From the NCBI RefSeq assembly GCF_002192535.1, contig NZ_NAIA01000003.1, positions 341,954 to 405,953 of the forward strand: a DNA stretch of 64,000 nt. Direction: 5' to 3'. The translations under genes and the position numbers were made by a program. Shown piece by piece: positions 11,265 through 22,057 of this stretch. The notes beneath the pieces were generated by a model. It saw nothing but the letters and a program-made list of their open reading frames with translations. It did not search any database and was not told the origin of the DNA. This DNA comes from Polynucleobacter hirudinilacicola (lineage in GTDB: Bacteria > Pseudomonadota > Gammaproteobacteria > Burkholderiales > Burkholderiaceae). The first letter of the stretch is position 1. The number at the start of each line of letters is the position of its first letter.

Positions 11265-13853
11265 GGCTTCAAGCAACTCCGTTTCTAGCTGGATCTGGAG
11301 TTTTGGATTCTTACCTAGGTTCGCTGCATCAAGCAGCAACACGTCTTCCACTCGCTCACCAAGCGTATTGATTCGTGCAGTATGGATCGATACTTGATGT
11401 TTCGCTAGCACTCTAGAGATGGTGTAAAGCAGGCCGGTGCGGTCGCTGGCAGATAGTGCGAGCGTGTAATATCTGCCGCGTTCATCAGGAACCATATGGA
11501 CGCGTGGCTGGATCGGAAAGGTGCGCGATTGTCTCGATAGGCGACCCATGCTTGGATTAGGTAATGGATCGGCATTCGTTAAAGCAGCGCTTAACTCAAA
11601 CTCCACCAGTTGAATGATGTCGCGATAGCTGCCGCCCTCATCTACTAAGTTACTACCAGAGATTTGGAAGGTATCCAAAGCGTAACCATGACGAGTTGTG
11701 TGAATACGTGCATCCCAGATAGAGAACCCATGTTTTTCAAAGTAGGCGCAAATTCTGGCAAAAAGATCTTCTTGGTCCTTAACGTACACAGCAACTTGTA
11801 AGCCTTCACCAATGGGTGACAGCCTTGCACGCACTATAGGTTGCTCACTATTTACTTTGTTATAGAGATGGCGAGTTAACCAGGCAATGTCAGATGAATC
11901 TTGCCTCAAGAAGAAGGCGACATCTAACTGTTTCCACAGGTCCTCATAAGCCTCGTCATTAATGCCATAGAGACGCAATTTTGCTTTCGATTCTTCTTGG
12001 TGCTGTGCGAGTTCTGAAGAGGCGTCAGGTTTAGCGCCACCTAACACTCGTAATGTAGCGCGATAGAGATCTTCCAGGAGTTTGCCTTTCCAGGCATTCC
12101 AGACCTTAGGGCTGGTACCACGGACATCCGCTACAGTTAACAAATACAGGGCGGTGAGATGACGTTCGTCACCTACCTTTTTGGCGAATGCTTTAACCAC
12201 ATCTGGGTCAGTAATGTCTTGCTTCTGGGCTGTCTGACTCATATTGAGATGCTCAGCAACTAACCATACTAATAACTCAGTATCTTTTTTATCTAAGCTA
12301 TGGTCTTTGGCAAACTTTCGCATATCTGTTTTACCAAGTTGCGAGTGATCACCGCCACGTCCTTTGGCAATGTCATGAAAGAGTGCCGCAATAACCAGTA
12401 GCCAAGGTTTTTCAAAGTGGGCAATCAGACTACTGCAGTATGGAAATTCATGGGTATGTTCAACCACCATGAAGCGACGCACATTTCTCAATACCATCAA
12501 GATGTGCTGATCAACTGTGTATACATGAAATAAGTCATGCTGCATCTGACCAACAATTCTTCTAAAGGCAGGGAGGTAGCGACCCAAGACGCTGCTACGA
12601 TTCATCAGGTGGAATGCGCGGCTTACGCCTTCTGGCTGTTTGAGTAGCTCCATAAAGAGCGCTTTATTTACAGGGTCAGCACGCCATTTACTATCCATCT
12701 TTTGGCGCACGTTATAAAGCGCTCTAAAAATAGTTGCCGAAAGACTCTTGACATTGGATGTTTGGGCAAATACTAAAAAGGTGCGCAGAATCTGATCGGG
12801 ATGTTTTTGGTAAAGCTGGGGGTCGGTAATATCCAAAACACCTTGCCGCTCAATAAAATGCTCATTACCTTCACCGGGAATAGGGTGAGTCGTTTTCGAC
12901 TCTTGAGGAAAGAGAAGTGCTTCAATATTTTGTAAAAGTACGTCATTTAACTGGGTCACGGCTTTAGCTGCCCAGTAGTAGCGACGCATGATTGCCTCAC
13001 TGGCTTCGCGCGATGATTCTTGCTCGATACCCATCGTTTTCGCTAAGGCAGTTTGTAAATCAAAGACTAAAACATCTTGCCTTCTTCCGGCTAGTAGGTG
13101 GAGATTAGCTCTGAGTGTCTCTAGAAAACGCTGATTACGGTTGAGCTCAGTTAACTCCCGTTGGGTAACTAAACCTGCTTCATTGAGATCCTTAAAAGTA
13201 TTACCCAGTAGTGCTGCTTTGCTGACCCAGGAAATGACTTGTAGATCACGTAATCCACCAGGACTCTCTTTGCAATTAGGCTCTAGGGAATAGGGCGTGT
13301 TCTGATATTTATAGTGACGTTGTATTTGTTCTGCTAATTTAGCTTGGAAGAAAGCCTTAGGATCCATGGCGCCTTCGAAAGCTTTGGCAAATTCTTTAAA
13401 GAGTTGTTTTTTACCGCACAAAAAGCGAGCTTCAAGTAAAGAAGTTCGTACCGTAATATCTTGCTCTGACTCTGATATGCATTCAGCCACCGTCCTTACG
13501 GAAGATGCTATCTCTAGACCAGTGTCCCAGCAGCTAGCAACATACTGCTCAACCTTTTTTGATACTGCTCGTGCTAAATCCTCTTCGGCAGGCAGCAAAA
13601 CCAGAATATCAATATCTGAATAAGGAAATAATGCGCTTCTACCGTATCCGCCAACTGCAACTAAAGTAGCGTCATTATTTAAGCCGCAATCATTCCAGAT
13701 CTGGATGAGAAGCTGATCTGTGACTTTGCTTAACTGCTTGGTGAGTTTGCCAACAGCTTGGGTTTTTTTAAACTCAGTGTATGCAATTTCTCTTGCAGCG
13801 CGCAGACTTGCTGCATCGGTGATCTTGTTTGGCGCTTGCTGCAAATCACTCAT
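11253..13853 (-). CDS. glnD: Bifunctional uridylyltransferase/uridylyl-removing enzyme GlnD
   Basis: Senses nitrogen status through glutamine and adds or removes UMP on PII proteins, thereby steering glutamine synthetase and NtrBC. The 866-residue protein has the expected order: a nucleotidyltransferase domain with [17 protein letters not shown] (about residues 68-84), a linker, an HD hydrolase domain (HTVDQH then [13 protein letters not shown], about 440-510) and two C-terminal ACT domains (about 690-770 and 800-866). It lies four bases downstream of map on the same strand, so the two are probably co-transcribed, as in many betaproteobacteria. Confidence 0.96.
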   Translation of the reverse strand: MSDLQQAPNKITDAASLRAAREIAYTEFKKTQAVGKLTKQLSKVTDQLLIQIWNDCGLNNDATLVAVGGYGRSALFPYSDIDILVLLPAEEDLARAVSKKVEQYVASCWDTGLEIASSVRTVAECISESEQDITVRTSLLEARFLCGKKQLFKEFAKAFEGAMDPKAFFQAKLAEQIQRHYKYQNTPYSLEPNCKESPGGLRDLQVISWVSKAALLGNTFKDLNEAGLVTQRELTELNRNQRFLETLRANLHLLAGRRQDVLVFDLQTALAKTMGIEQESSREASEAIMRRYYWAAKAVTQLNDVLLQNIEALLFPQESKTTHPIPGEGNEHFIERQGVLDITDPQLYQKHPDQILRTFLVFAQTSNVKSLSATIFRALYNVRQKMDSKWRADPVNKALFMELLKQPEGVSRAFHLMNRSSVLGRYLPAFRRIVGQMQHDLFHVYTVDQHILMVLRNVRRFMVVEHTHEFPYCSSLIAHFEKPWLLVIAALFHDIAKGRGGDHSQLGKTDMRKFAKDHSLDKKDTELLVWLVAEHLNMSQTAQKQDITDPDVVKAFAKKVGDERHLTALYLLTVADVRGTSPKVWNAWKGKLLEDLYRATLRVLGGAKPDASSELAQHQEESKAKLRLYGINDEAYEDLWKQLDVAFFLRQDSSDIAWLTRHLYNKVNSEQPIVRARLSPIGEGLQVAVYVKDQEDLFARICAYFEKHGFSIWDARIHTTRHGYALDTFQISGSNLVDEGGSYRDIIQLVEFELSAALTNADPLPNPSMGRLSRQSRTFPIQPRVHMVPDERGRYYTLALSASDRTGLLYTISRVLAKHQVSIHTARINTLGERVEDVLLLDAANLGKNPKLQIQLETELLEALGA

Positions 13854-13857
13854 GGAT

Positions 13858-14694
13858 TTAGGCGCTTGCTAGTGCTGGCCTGAAAGAAAGACCTTGGACA
13901 CAATCAGGCGGCGGGTTACTGCCTTCTGACCAGGTTAAAACCTCCACGCCGGTTTGCGTAACGAGCAAGGTGTGTTCCCACTGAGCGGATAAGCTGCGAT
14001 CCTTGGTTTTTACAGTCCATTGATCAGGCATCGTACGAATATCTCGCTTACCAGCATTAATCATGGGTTCGATTGTGAAAGTCATCCCGGCTACAAGCTT
14101 TTCACCGGTGCCAGGTTTTCCATAGTGAAGAATTTGTGGGTCTTGATGAAATACTTTTCCAATTCCATGGCCGCAATATTCTCGAACAACTGAGTAGCCT
14201 GCTTTTTCAGCATGCGTTTGAATGACGTGACCAATATCGCCAAGAGATGCGCCAGGTTTGACCTGGGCAATACCAAGCCACATACATTCATAAGTGATTT
14301 GGGTAAGACGTTTTGCCATGACCGAAACTTCACCCACCATAAACATACGACTCGTATCGCCGTAGTAGCCATCAGGAGTAATGACGGTGATATCTAAATT
14401 CACCACATCACCAGCTTTTAAAACTTTGTCACCAGGAATGCCATGGCAGATCACATCATTTACAGAGGTGCAAATTGAGGCGGGGAATGGGGGGTAGCCT
14501 GGGGGCTGATAGTTAAGTGGGGCCGGAATAGTTTTTTGAACATCACGCATGTATTCGTGGCAAATGCGGTCTAATTCGCCAGTGGTGACTCCAGGTTTGA
14601 CGTGGGGTGCCACATGATCCAAAACTTCACTGGCTAAGCGGCCAGCTTCTCGCATCCCAAGGATGTCTTTTTCTGCGGTAAATACACTATTCAT
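13858..14694 (-). CDS. map: Methionine aminopeptidase, type I
   Basis: Removes the N-terminal methionine from nascent proteins. The 278-residue protein is a type I enzyme of the pita-bread fold. Metal ligands are visible as the two Asp in [19 protein letters not shown] (about 95-115), the His in [12 protein letters not shown] (about 172-183), and the Glu residues in FTIEPM and QWEHTLLV. It is divergent from rpsB, the common arrangement in Burkholderiales, and precedes glnD by four bases. Confidence 0.96.
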   Translation of the reverse strand: MNSVFTAEKDILGMREAGRLASEVLDHVAPHVKPGVTTGELDRICHEYMRDVQKTIPAPLNYQPPGYPPFPASICTSVNDVICHGIPGDKVLKAGDVVNLDITVITPDGYYGDTSRMFMVGEVSVMAKRLTQITYECMWLGIAQVKPGASLGDIGHVIQTHAEKAGYSVVREYCGHGIGKVFHQDPQILHYGKPGTGEKLVAGMTFTIEPMINAGKRDIRTMPDQWTVKTKDRSLSAQWEHTLLVTQTGVEVLTWSEGSNPPPDCVQGLSFRPALASA

Positions 14695-14849
14695 GCCTTG
14701 ATTATCAACGACTTGGACAGTTTTGGGTGAGCGTGATTGCTTAAAATTTAGGCAATCACTGCCCTTTGAAGGGTCCCCAAGGGTATTTTTACGTCCGTTA
14801 CCCTACGCCGAATCTGGGGTTGGGCTAGCTAGAGCATTGATATTTAAGC

Positions 14850-14855
14850 TATAAT
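14850..14855 (+). promoter_or_regulatory. Putative -10 box (TATAAT) of the rpsB-tsf promoter
   Basis: A consensus TATAAT lies 109 bases before rpsB, in the 269-base divergent gap between map and rpsB. No good -35 hexamer stands at 17 bases upstream, so the call rests on the perfect -10 and its place before a highly expressed ribosomal operon. Confidence 0.5.
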
Positions 14856-14890
14856 TTTGGTCTCAGGTCTATTTTGGACTTGAAATCGCG

Positions 14891-14938
14891 AGTTGAGCCT
14901 TCCAGGGTGGCGTTTTTTAGCGCAGCTAGGACTCAACT
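14891..14938 (+). promoter_or_regulatory. Structured rpsB mRNA leader hairpin
   Basis: The arms AGTTGAG (14891-14897) and CTCAACT (14932-14938) pair around an inner imperfect hairpin with GGCG and GCGC beside a T6 run. The structure lies between the likely promoter and the rpsB ribosome site (AGGAGAAG at 14953-14960). In other bacteria ribosomal protein S2 represses its own rpsB-tsf mRNA through leader structure. A similar role here is inference. Confidence 0.4.
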
Positions 14939-14963
14939 TTAGAACCAACCCTTAGGAGAAGTT

Positions 14964-15713
14964 ATGTCAGTAACTATGCGTCAAATGCTGGAAGCCGGTT
15001 GCCATTTTGGTCACCAAACGCGCTTCTGGTCCCCAAAGATGGCCCCATTTATTTTCGGTCATCGCAATAAGATCCACATCATCAACTTGGAAAAAACATT
15101 GCCAATGTTTCAGGACTCCCTGAAATTCGCAAAACAAGTTGCTGCTAATCGTGGCACGATTTTATTTGTTGGTACTAAGCGTCAATCACGCGAGATCATT
15201 GCTGAAGAAGCAACTCGTGCTGGTATGCCTTACATCGACAGCCGTTGGTTGGGTGGCACACTCACCAACTTCAAAACTGTTAAAGGTTCCCTCAAGCGCT
15301 TGAAGGATATGGAAGTTGCTAAAGAAGCTGGCGACTGGGAAAAGCTTTCTAAAAAAGAAGCTTTGACTAATGACCGTGATCTCGACAAATTACAAAAAGC
15401 ACTTGGTGGTATTAAAGATTTGAATGGCGTTCCTGATGCGATTTTCGTAGTGGATGTTGGATACCACAAGATTGCTATTACTGAAGCTAACAAGCTCGGC
15501 ATTCCAGTAATCGCTGTTGTTGATACCAACCACTCACCAGAAGGTGTTGATTACATCATCCCTGGTAACGATGACTCAAGCAAGGCTGTAACCCTCTATG
15601 CACGTGGTATTGCTGATGCAATCCTCGAAGGCAAAGCTAACTCTGTTCAAGAAATCTTGACCGCTGTAAAAGAAGGTGAAGAAGAGTTTGTTGAAGAAGG
15701 GAAAGCTGAATAA
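14964..15713 (+). CDS. rpsB: 30S ribosomal protein S2
   Basis: Component of the 30S subunit, needed for S1 assembly and translation initiation. The 249-residue protein has the S2 N-terminal signature ([19 protein letters not shown], residues 8-26) and the later motif [19 protein letters not shown] (about 174-192). A strong AGGAGAAG ribosome site precedes the ATG. Its stop overlaps the tsf start (TAATG), so the two are translationally coupled. Confidence 0.98.
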   Translation: MSVTMRQMLEAGCHFGHQTRFWSPKMAPFIFGHRNKIHIINLEKTLPMFQDSLKFAKQVAANRGTILFVGTKRQSREIIAEEATRAGMPYIDSRWLGGTLTNFKTVKGSLKRLKDMEVAKEAGDWEKLSKKEALTNDRDLDKLQKALGGIKDLNGVPDAIFVVDVGYHKIAITEANKLGIPVIAVVDTNHSPEGVDYIIPGNDDSSKAVTLYARGIADAILEGKANSVQEILTAVKEGEEEFVEEGKAE

Positions 15714-16597
15714 TGGCCGCTATTACCGCTGCAATGGTTGGCGAGTTACGCGCCAAAACTGATGCTCCAATGATGGAGTGCAAAAAAGCATTGACCGAGG
15801 CTGATGGTGATATGGCACGCGCAGAAGAAATTCTGCGTGTAAAACTGGGTAGCAAAGCTGGTAAAGCTGCTTCTCGTGTAACTGCTGAAGGTATCGTTGC
15901 TTCAACTATCAATGGAACTACCGGTGCTTTGCTTGAAGTGAACTGTGAAACTGATTTCGTTTCTAAGAACGATGACTTCTTGGCGTTTACAAACGAGTGC
16001 GTGAAGTTGGTTGCTGAAAAAAACCCTGCTGACGTCGCTGCTTTGTTGGCATTGCCAATGAATGGTCAAACTGTTGATGAAGTTCGTAGCGCATTGATCG
16101 GTAAGATCGGCGAGAACATCATGCCACGTCGCTTCAAGCGCTTTGCTGGTAGCAGTAAGTTGGTTTCTTACCTCCATGGCACACGTATTGGTGTGATGGT
16201 TGAGTTCGAAGGTGATGAGACTGCCGCTAAAGACGTAGCAATGCATATTGCTGCGATGAAGCCAGTGGCTCTATCTACAGCCGATGTTCCTGCTGAATCT
16301 ATTGCGATTGAGCGTAGCGTTGCTGTTCAAAAAGCTGCTGAATCTGGCAAACCACCAGAGATCGTTGCAAAGATGGTTGAAGGCTCAATTCAGAAATACC
16401 TCAAAGAGGTTTCTTTATTGAACCAAACTTTCGTGAAAAACGATAAGCAAACTGTTGAGCAAATGCTCAAAGCTGCAAATACAACAATAAAGGGCTTCAC
16501 CATGTTTGTTGTAGGCGAGGGCATTGAGAAGCGTCAAGACGACTTTGCGGCTGAAGTTGCTGCTCAGGTAGCTGCTGCCTCTAAAGCTACTGCTTAA
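15713..16597 (+). CDS. tsf: Translation elongation factor Ts
   Basis: Exchanges GDP for GTP on EF-Tu. The 294-residue protein shows the N-terminal UBA-like domain with [19 protein letters not shown] (about 13-31) and the [10 protein letters not shown] core motif (about 80-89). It overlaps the rpsB stop by one base. A long stem-loop terminator follows at 16640, which separates this operon from pyrH-frr. Confidence 0.98.
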   Translation: MAAITAAMVGELRAKTDAPMMECKKALTEADGDMARAEEILRVKLGSKAGKAASRVTAEGIVASTINGTTGALLEVNCETDFVSKNDDFLAFTNECVKLVAEKNPADVAALLALPMNGQTVDEVRSALIGKIGENIMPRRFKRFAGSSKLVSYLHGTRIGVMVEFEGDETAAKDVAMHIAAMKPVALSTADVPAESIAIERSVAVQKAAESGKPPEIVAKMVEGSIQKYLKEVSLLNQTFVKNDKQTVEQMLKAANTTIKGFTMFVVGEGIEKRQDDFAAEVAAQVAAASKATA

Positions 16598-16639
16598 ATA
16601 GCTGTTTTGGGGTTCACCCCAGATGGCCTGTATTACCCC

Positions 16640-16680
16640 AAAAGGGCATAGAAACCTGAGTTTCTATGCCCTTTTGTTTG
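16640..16680 (+). terminator. Strong rho-independent terminator after tsf
   Basis: A 16-base perfect stem (arms 16640-16655 and 16660-16675) closes a four-base CTGA loop and ends in a T-rich tail. It ends the rpsB-tsf transcript. Confidence 0.9.
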
Positions 16681-16703
16681 ATCTTTCTCAAGCCCTTTAT
16701 AAT
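16674..16703 (+). promoter_or_regulatory. Putative sigma-70 promoter of pyrH-frr-uppS
   Basis: A TTGTTT -35 (16674-16679) and a perfect TATAAT -10 (16698-16703) are separated by 18 bases, 82 bases before pyrH. The -35 overlaps the tail of the tsf terminator. Confidence 0.55.
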
Positions 16704-16784
16704 TTGGCGGAGATATTAAAAAGTGCTTAAAGATCAATAAGCTAAGTAAGCAAATTACTTGGCAAATTACGGAAAAATAAAAAC

Positions 16785-17495
16785 ATGCCAGCCTACAAAC
16801 GTGTCCTCCTCAAATTATCTGGTGAAGCCCTGATGGGAGATGATGCTTTTGGCATCAATCCAGTCACTATCGATTCCATGGTTTCAGAAATCGCTCAGGT
16901 AGTCAGTAGTGGTGTGGAATTGGCAATCGTGATTGGTGGCGGAAATATCTTCCGAGGAGTTGCTGGAGGCGCTGCAGGTATGGATCGCGCTACTGCAGAC
17001 TACATGGGTATGTTGGCGACTATGATGAATTCCCTTGCTTTGCAAGATGCATTGCGACAAAAAGGGGTTGAGGCACGGGTGCAATCCGCACTCCGCATGG
17101 ATCAAGTAGTTGAGCCTTACATTCGTCCGCGTGCTATTCGTGCGATGAGCGAAGGTAAGGTCGTCATTTTTGCTGCTGGTACAGGTAACCCATTCTTTAC
17201 CACTGATACTGCGGCTGCTTTGCGTGGTGCTGAGATGGGCGTTGATGTCATGCTTAAGGCCACTAAGGTTGATGGTATCTATAGTGCGGATCCAGTGAAG
17301 GATCCAACAGCTACGCTTTACAAGACTATTACTTTTGATGAAGCAATCATCAAAAACTTACAAGTGATGGATGCAACTGCATTTGCATTGTGTCGTGATC
17401 GCAAGTTACCAATCAAAGTGTTTTCGATTCTGAAGCCAGGCGCACTCATGCGCGTAGTGCAAGGTGAATCTGAGGGTACTTTGGTACACGTTTAA
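16785..17495 (+). CDS. pyrH: Uridylate kinase
   Basis: Phosphorylates UMP to UDP. This is the bacterial hexameric enzyme of the amino acid kinase family. At 236 residues it has typical length, with the phosphate-binding start KLSGEAL (about 9-15), GGGNIFRG (about 46-53) and the C-terminal nucleotide site ([14 protein letters not shown], about 131-144; DGIYSADP, about 164-171). It begins the pyrH-frr-uppS-cdsA-dxr run and is 11 bases from frr. Confidence 0.98.
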   Translation: MPAYKRVLLKLSGEALMGDDAFGINPVTIDSMVSEIAQVVSSGVELAIVIGGGNIFRGVAGGAAGMDRATADYMGMLATMMNSLALQDALRQKGVEARVQSALRMDQVVEPYIRPRAIRAMSEGKVVIFAAGTGNPFFTTDTAAALRGAEMGVDVMLKATKVDGIYSADPVKDPTATLYKTITFDEAIIKNLQVMDATAFALCRDRKLPIKVFSILKPGALMRVVQGESEGTLVHV

Positions 17496-17506
17496 TAGGA
17501 GGCCTG

Positions 17507-18067
17507 ATGTCTGCAGCAGAAATTAAATCCACAACCGATCAAAAGATGCAAAAGTCTCTTGAGTCTTTGAAGAGCAGTTTGGCAAAGATTCGTTCGGGTC
17601 GTGCTAATCCCGGAATTTTGGAGCATATTCAGGTGGAGTACTACGGTAATCCAACCCCTTTGAGTCAAGTTGCTAGCTTGGGGTTGGCTGATGCTCGCAC
17701 TATTAATGTTCAGCCATTTGAAAAAACAATGGTTGCTGCGGTCGAAAAAGCAATTCGTGATTCAGATTTAGGTTTAAACCCGGCATCACAAGGCACTGTG
17801 ATCCGCGTACCAATGCCTGCTTTGACTGAAGAGCGTCGTCGTGAGCTTACTAAAGTGGTGAAGAGCGAAGGTGAAGATGCCAAGATTGCAGTCCGTAATT
17901 TGCGCCGTGATGCTAATGAGCATTTAAAGCGCCTCACTAAAGATAAAGAAATTTCTGAGGATGACGAGCGTCGTGCGACTGACGATATTCAGAAGATGAC
18001 AGACAAAGCAGTTGTCGATATCGATAAGATCATCTCTGAAAAAGAAAAAGAGATCATGACGGTTTAA
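17507..18067 (+). CDS. frr: Ribosome recycling factor
   Basis: Splits post-termination ribosomes together with EF-G. The 186-residue protein has the full RRF pattern, including [14 protein letters not shown] (about 25-38), [26 protein letters not shown] (about 104-121) and the C-terminal helix EKEKEIMTV. An AGGAGG ribosome site precedes the ATG. Confidence 0.98.
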   Translation: MSAAEIKSTTDQKMQKSLESLKSSLAKIRSGRANPGILEHIQVEYYGNPTPLSQVASLGLADARTINVQPFEKTMVAAVEKAIRDSDLGLNPASQGTVIRVPMPALTEERRRELTKVVKSEGEDAKIAVRNLRRDANEHLKRLTKDKEISEDDERRATDDIQKMTDKAVVDIDKIISEKEKEIMTV

Positions 18068-18092
18068 AGACCCGATTGAATTTTTGCTTCTT

Positions 18093-18866
18093 ATGACCCA
18101 ACACCTTAGCTCAACCAAGGATATTCCAGAGGTAAGCGCCATTCCTCGCCATGTGGCGATCATCATGGATGGTAATGGTCGCTGGGCCAGTAAGCGCATG
18201 ATGCCCCGAGTCGCAGGCCACTCTGAAGGTTTGGGGTCTGTGCGCAAAATTGTTCAAGAATGTCGTCGAATTGGTGTTGAATACTTAACGGTATTTGCAT
18301 TTAGTTCAGAGAACTGGCGTCGTCCACCTGAAGAAGTGGGCTTTCTGATGAAGTTATTTCTTAAATCGCTCAAGGGTGAAGTTTCGCGCCTTGCTGAAAA
18401 CGATATCCGCTTACGTTTGATTGGGGATTTAAGTCGTTTTGATGGCGCCATTCAGGAAATGGTGAACTTTTCTGAAGACAAGACTGCGGGTTGTAAGGCG
18501 CTGACTCTGACTATCGCTGCGAACTACGGTGGTCGCTGGGATATTCTGCAAGCAATGAGTAAGTGCTTGGCTGCTAACCCGAACTTACAGCCTCAGGATG
18601 TCAGCGAGGATTTACTGCAGCCCCATCTTTCGATGGCTTATGCTCCAGAGCCAGATTTGTTTATTCGCACTGGTGGTGAGCAGCGTATTAGTAATTTCTT
18701 ATTATGGCAATTAGCTTATACAGAGTTATATTTCACAGACGTTTTGTGGCCAGACTTTGATGAGGCTGAACTTCATAAAGCGTTTGATTGGTTTGGTCAG
18801 CGTGAGCGTCGTTTTGGGCGGACTAGCGCTCAACTTGCATCGCAAGTCCTATGCGATCCTGTTTAA
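18093..18866 (+). CDS. uppS: Undecaprenyl diphosphate synthase (UPP synthase)
   Basis: Makes C55 undecaprenyl diphosphate by cis-addition of isopentenyl units to farnesyl diphosphate; the product carries peptidoglycan and polysaccharide precursors. The cis-prenyltransferase signature [13 protein letters not shown] lies at about residues 21-33, and the C-terminal [15 protein letters not shown] motif is present. I chose the ATG at 18093 over an in-frame TTG at 18084 because of start strength. The product has 257 residues, normal for the family. cdsA follows at 18 bases. Confidence 0.96.
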   Translation: MTQHLSSTKDIPEVSAIPRHVAIIMDGNGRWASKRMMPRVAGHSEGLGSVRKIVQECRRIGVEYLTVFAFSSENWRRPPEEVGFLMKLFLKSLKGEVSRLAENDIRLRLIGDLSRFDGAIQEMVNFSEDKTAGCKALTLTIAANYGGRWDILQAMSKCLAANPNLQPQDVSEDLLQPHLSMAYAPEPDLFIRTGGEQRISNFLLWQLAYTELYFTDVLWPDFDEAELHKAFDWFGQRERRFGRTSAQLASQVLCDPV

Positions 18867-18884
18867 TTACTCAAGCTATCTAAA

Positions 18885-19712
18885 ATGTTGAAAACCAGAA
18901 TCATTACTGCCCTTGTTTTGTTGGCAGTATTTTTGCCGACCTTATTTTTATTGCCAGCGGTATATATCGGCGCTTTCTTCTTGGTGGCTTTATTAGCGGC
19001 TGCTTGGGAGTGGGGTCGCTTGTTGACGCCACAGTCAGCTCGGGCGGCGTGGCTGTATGCATTGTTCTGCCTGGCTATTATTTTGCTCTTGCTTGGTATG
19101 CAAAATGCCTCTTGGCAATTTGGTTTACTGCTTTTAGCCGTTCTCTTTTGGTTCTTTATTGCACCATTTATATTGGCTAGGGGCATGAACCTGTCTTTGC
19201 AAAAGTTGCGTCCCTTCTATGTGGTTATTGGATTAATTCTCTTGCCAGCAACTTGGTTTTCATTGGTCTTCTTGCGTGAGCTAGGTTTAACGTTTTTGTT
19301 GACTAGCATCACTTTGGTTTGGGTGGCTGATATTGGGGCTTACTTTGTTGGTAAGGCGTTTGGCAAACATAAATTGGCAGTACAAATCAGTCCAGGAAAA
19401 TCAATTGAAGGTGCTCTTGGCGGTCTAGTGCTTTGTTATGGCTATGCCTTAATTTGCGTAATCTATTTACCTTTTGAATCTACCCTGTTTGGCGCTTGGG
19501 CGATTCGGTTTGGTTGGGTGCCTATGTTTGTGATGGTGACTGTGCTGACTGCATTTAGTATCTTTGGGGATCTCTTCGAGTCTCAGTTAAAGCGTTTAGC
19601 TGGCGTGAAAGATAGCAGTCAACTATTGCCGGGGCATGGCGGCGTCCTTGATCGGGTGGATGCTTTAATTCCAGCGATGCCGATTGCAGCAATATTGGCG
19701 GGATTCGTCTGA
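18885..19712 (+). CDS. cdsA: Phosphatidate cytidylyltransferase
   Basis: Makes CDP-diacylglycerol from phosphatidate and CTP, the branch point of phospholipid synthesis, in the inner membrane. The 275-residue protein is almost entirely hydrophobic with about seven to eight membrane segments. It has the CdsA signature near the end ([13 protein letters not shown] then [18 protein letters not shown], about 225-257). Its stop overlaps the dxr start. Confidence 0.96.
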   Translation: MLKTRIITALVLLAVFLPTLFLLPAVYIGAFFLVALLAAAWEWGRLLTPQSARAAWLYALFCLAIILLLLGMQNASWQFGLLLLAVLFWFFIAPFILARGMNLSLQKLRPFYVVIGLILLPATWFSLVFLRELGLTFLLTSITLVWVADIGAYFVGKAFGKHKLAVQISPGKSIEGALGGLVLCYGYALICVIYLPFESTLFGAWAIRFGWVPMFVMVTVLTAFSIFGDLFESQLKRLAGVKDSSQLLPGHGGVLDRVDALIPAMPIAAILAGFV

Positions 19713-20902
19713 TGGCAATAAAGCAAGTTGCTATTCTGGGATCTACCGGTTCTATCGGTGTTAATACGCTGGATGTGATTCGTGCGCATCCAGAGCGGTT
19801 TAAGGTGGTCGCACTGACAGCAAGCAAGCAAGTAGATCGATTAGCACAGCAGTGCATAGAATTTAAGCCTGCAATTGCAGTGCTTGCCGATGCCGATGGC
19901 GCAGCTCGTCTAGAGAAGTTATTGCGCGAACAGAAAATTAATACACAAGTACTGTATGGTCCCCAGGCTCTAGTAACTGCGGTTACAGACTCCGGATGCG
20001 ACACCGTCATGGCAGCCATAGTGGGTGCTGCAGGCTTGGTGCCAACTTTAGCAGCAGCCAAAGCAGGTAAAAGAGTCTTGCTAGCAAACAAGGAAGCTTT
20101 AGTCATGTCTGGCAATCTATTCATGCAGGCTATGAAGCAGGGCGGAGGCGAGTTGCTACCCATTGATAGTGAGCACAATGCCATCTTTCAGTGTCTACCG
20201 AACCAATATACGAAAGCGCCATCACCAGGCTTGGGTGTTGAGGAGCTTTGGTTAACTGCTTCCGGTGGCCCATTTCGCAATACTCCATTGGATCAATTGG
20301 GAGGCATTACTCCTGAGCAAGCCTGCGCCCATCCAAACTGGGTGATGGGCAGAAAAATTTCCGTTGATTCAGCAACGATGATGAATAAAGGTCTCGAAGT
20401 GATTGAGGCTTTTTGGCTATTCGGCATGTCTTTAGAAAAAATTAAAGTATTAATTCATCCGCAAAGCGTGGTGCATTCCATGGTGCGCTACCGAGATGGC
20501 TCTGTGATTGCTCAATTAGGTCAACCGGATATGCGCACTCCAATTGCTTATGGTTTAGCTTGGCCCGAGAGAATTGATGCGGGTGTTGCGCCATTAAGCT
20601 TGACCCAATTAGCGGCGTTGAGTTTTAACGAGCCAGACTTAGCTCGCTTCCCTTGTTTGTCTTTAGCATTTGCCGCTGCAAAAGTAGGTGGCACAGCGCC
20701 TACCGTTCTGAATGCAGCTAATGAGATTGCGGTGGCAGCATTTTTGGATGAAGGTATGCCTTATTTGCAAATCCCTAAGGTGGTTGAGAAAACCCTAAGC
20801 GCTATTCCAGTGGCAGATGCAGGTTCAATCGAATCTATTTTGGAGATTGATGCGCAAGCTAGAACAGTAGCGCGTGATTTCATTAAAACTTTCAACTCTT
20901 AA
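19712..20902 (+). CDS. dxr: 1-deoxy-D-xylulose 5-phosphate reductoisomerase
   Basis: Second enzyme of the methylerythritol phosphate pathway, making MEP from DXP with NADPH. The pathway feeds UppS, quinones and, in this organism, carotenoids and the bacteriochlorophyll tail. The 396-residue protein has the N-terminal [13 protein letters not shown] motif (about 10-22), [12 protein letters not shown] (about 124-135), the metal-binding [13 protein letters not shown] (about 150-162) and MNKGLE(V)IEA. It overlaps cdsA by one base. Confidence 0.97.
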   Translation: MAIKQVAILGSTGSIGVNTLDVIRAHPERFKVVALTASKQVDRLAQQCIEFKPAIAVLADADGAARLEKLLREQKINTQVLYGPQALVTAVTDSGCDTVMAAIVGAAGLVPTLAAAKAGKRVLLANKEALVMSGNLFMQAMKQGGGELLPIDSEHNAIFQCLPNQYTKAPSPGLGVEELWLTASGGPFRNTPLDQLGGITPEQACAHPNWVMGRKISVDSATMMNKGLEVIEAFWLFGMSLEKIKVLIHPQSVVHSMVRYRDGSVIAQLGQPDMRTPIAYGLAWPERIDAGVAPLSLTQLAALSFNEPDLARFPCLSLAFAAAKVGGTAPTVLNAANEIAVAAFLDEGMPYLQIPKVVEKTLSAIPVADAGSIESILEIDAQARTVARDFIKTFNS

Positions 20903-20926
20903 TTTAAAAAGTTATTAGGAATTTAT

Positions 20927-22057
20927 TTGCAGGCACTTATTACCCTCGCTGCATTTTTAGTCACCCTGGGTGTGCTCGTGAGTTTTCACGAGTTTGGACA
21001 TTTTTTAGCGGCGCGCTTGTGTGGCGTACGCGTACTTCGATTTGCTGTTGGATTTGGTAAACCCTTATTTACCTATGTTGCCAAGAATAAAACAGAGTGG
21101 GTTCTCGCTTCCATTCCCTTAGGCGGTTATGTGAAGTTGCTAGATGGGCGAGATCGTCAGCAAACGATTACTACCACAGACCAGTTAGAAGCTTTTGATT
21201 GCAAACCGCTGTGGCAGCGGTCTTTGATTGTTGCAGCTGGCCCATTCGCTAATTTTTTCTTAGCGGTAGTTTTATTCGCTGTGATTTACGTTTCTGGTGC
21301 GCCACAATTACCTGCGATCTTGAAAGCGCCACCTGAAAATTCAGTGGCCGCTAAATTGGGTGTTTTAGAAGGGGATCGTGTGATTGGTTGGCAGAGACTA
21401 CCGAGCCCAAATTCTGTGCCCATTTCTGGTGAATTTGAGCCGGTGCCTAGTTGGAATGCTTTGCGCTGGATTCTATTGGATGCCCTTACCGCTGAATCTG
21501 GATTTTCCTTGGAAATGCTGAGCCCCTCTGGCAATAGCTACGTCAAGACCTTTTTAGCCTCAGATATGGCTCAGCCAGGCCCAGAAAATGACCCGATGTT
21601 AGCTCTTGGTGTTCTGCCTCAGCCGCTACCTCTGGCAGAGTGGATTAACTTGAAATTGGGGCCAGTTGACGCTATTGGGTTTGCGGCCGAGAGGGTATGG
21701 CTTATTACCAAGGTCTCGGTAAGGCTGATGGCTGGACTGTTTACCGGAAATACCTCCTTAAAGCAGCTCGGGGGGCCATTCAGTATTGCGGATATGGCGG
21801 GCAAGTCTGCCCAGGTAGGTTGGCAGCCCTTTTTTGCATTTTTGGCACTTATGAGTATTAGCATTGGCTTGCTGAATTTGCTCCCGTTCCCAATGCTTGA
21901 TGGGGGTCAGCTACTGTATGATGCATGGGAGTTAGTCGCTGGTAAGAGACTATCGATTTCGGTACAAGAACAGTTCCAGAAAGTGGGCTTTCTACTGCTG
22001 ATTTCCCTGTCTCTGCTAGCCTTGTTTAATGATTTACAACGTTATTTTTCGCCTTGA
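20927..22057 (+). CDS. rseP: Site-2 protease RseP (RIP metalloprotease)
   Basis: Inner-membrane zinc protease that cuts anti-sigma-E (RseA) and remnant signal peptides. The zinc motif HEFGH lies at about residues 22-26 in the first membrane helix. A periplasmic PDZ-like region covers about 115-230, and the conserved LLPFPMLDGGQLL is at about 321-333. The 376-residue product is shorter than the 450-residue E. coli protein, consistent with one PDZ domain. The start is TTG at 20927 after AGGAA, and the stop overlaps the bamA TTG. Confidence 0.94.
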   Translation: MQALITLAAFLVTLGVLVSFHEFGHFLAARLCGVRVLRFAVGFGKPLFTYVAKNKTEWVLASIPLGGYVKLLDGRDRQQTITTTDQLEAFDCKPLWQRSLIVAAGPFANFFLAVVLFAVIYVSGAPQLPAILKAPPENSVAAKLGVLEGDRVIGWQRLPSPNSVPISGEFEPVPSWNALRWILLDALTAESGFSLEMLSPSGNSYVKTFLASDMAQPGPENDPMLALGVLPQPLPLAEWINLKLGPVDAIGFAAERVWLITKVSVRLMAGLFTGNTSLKQLGGPFSIADMAGKSAQVGWQPFFAFLALMSISIGLLNLLPFPMLDGGQLLYDAWELVAGKRLSISVQEQFQKVGFLLLISLSLLALFNDLQRYFSP

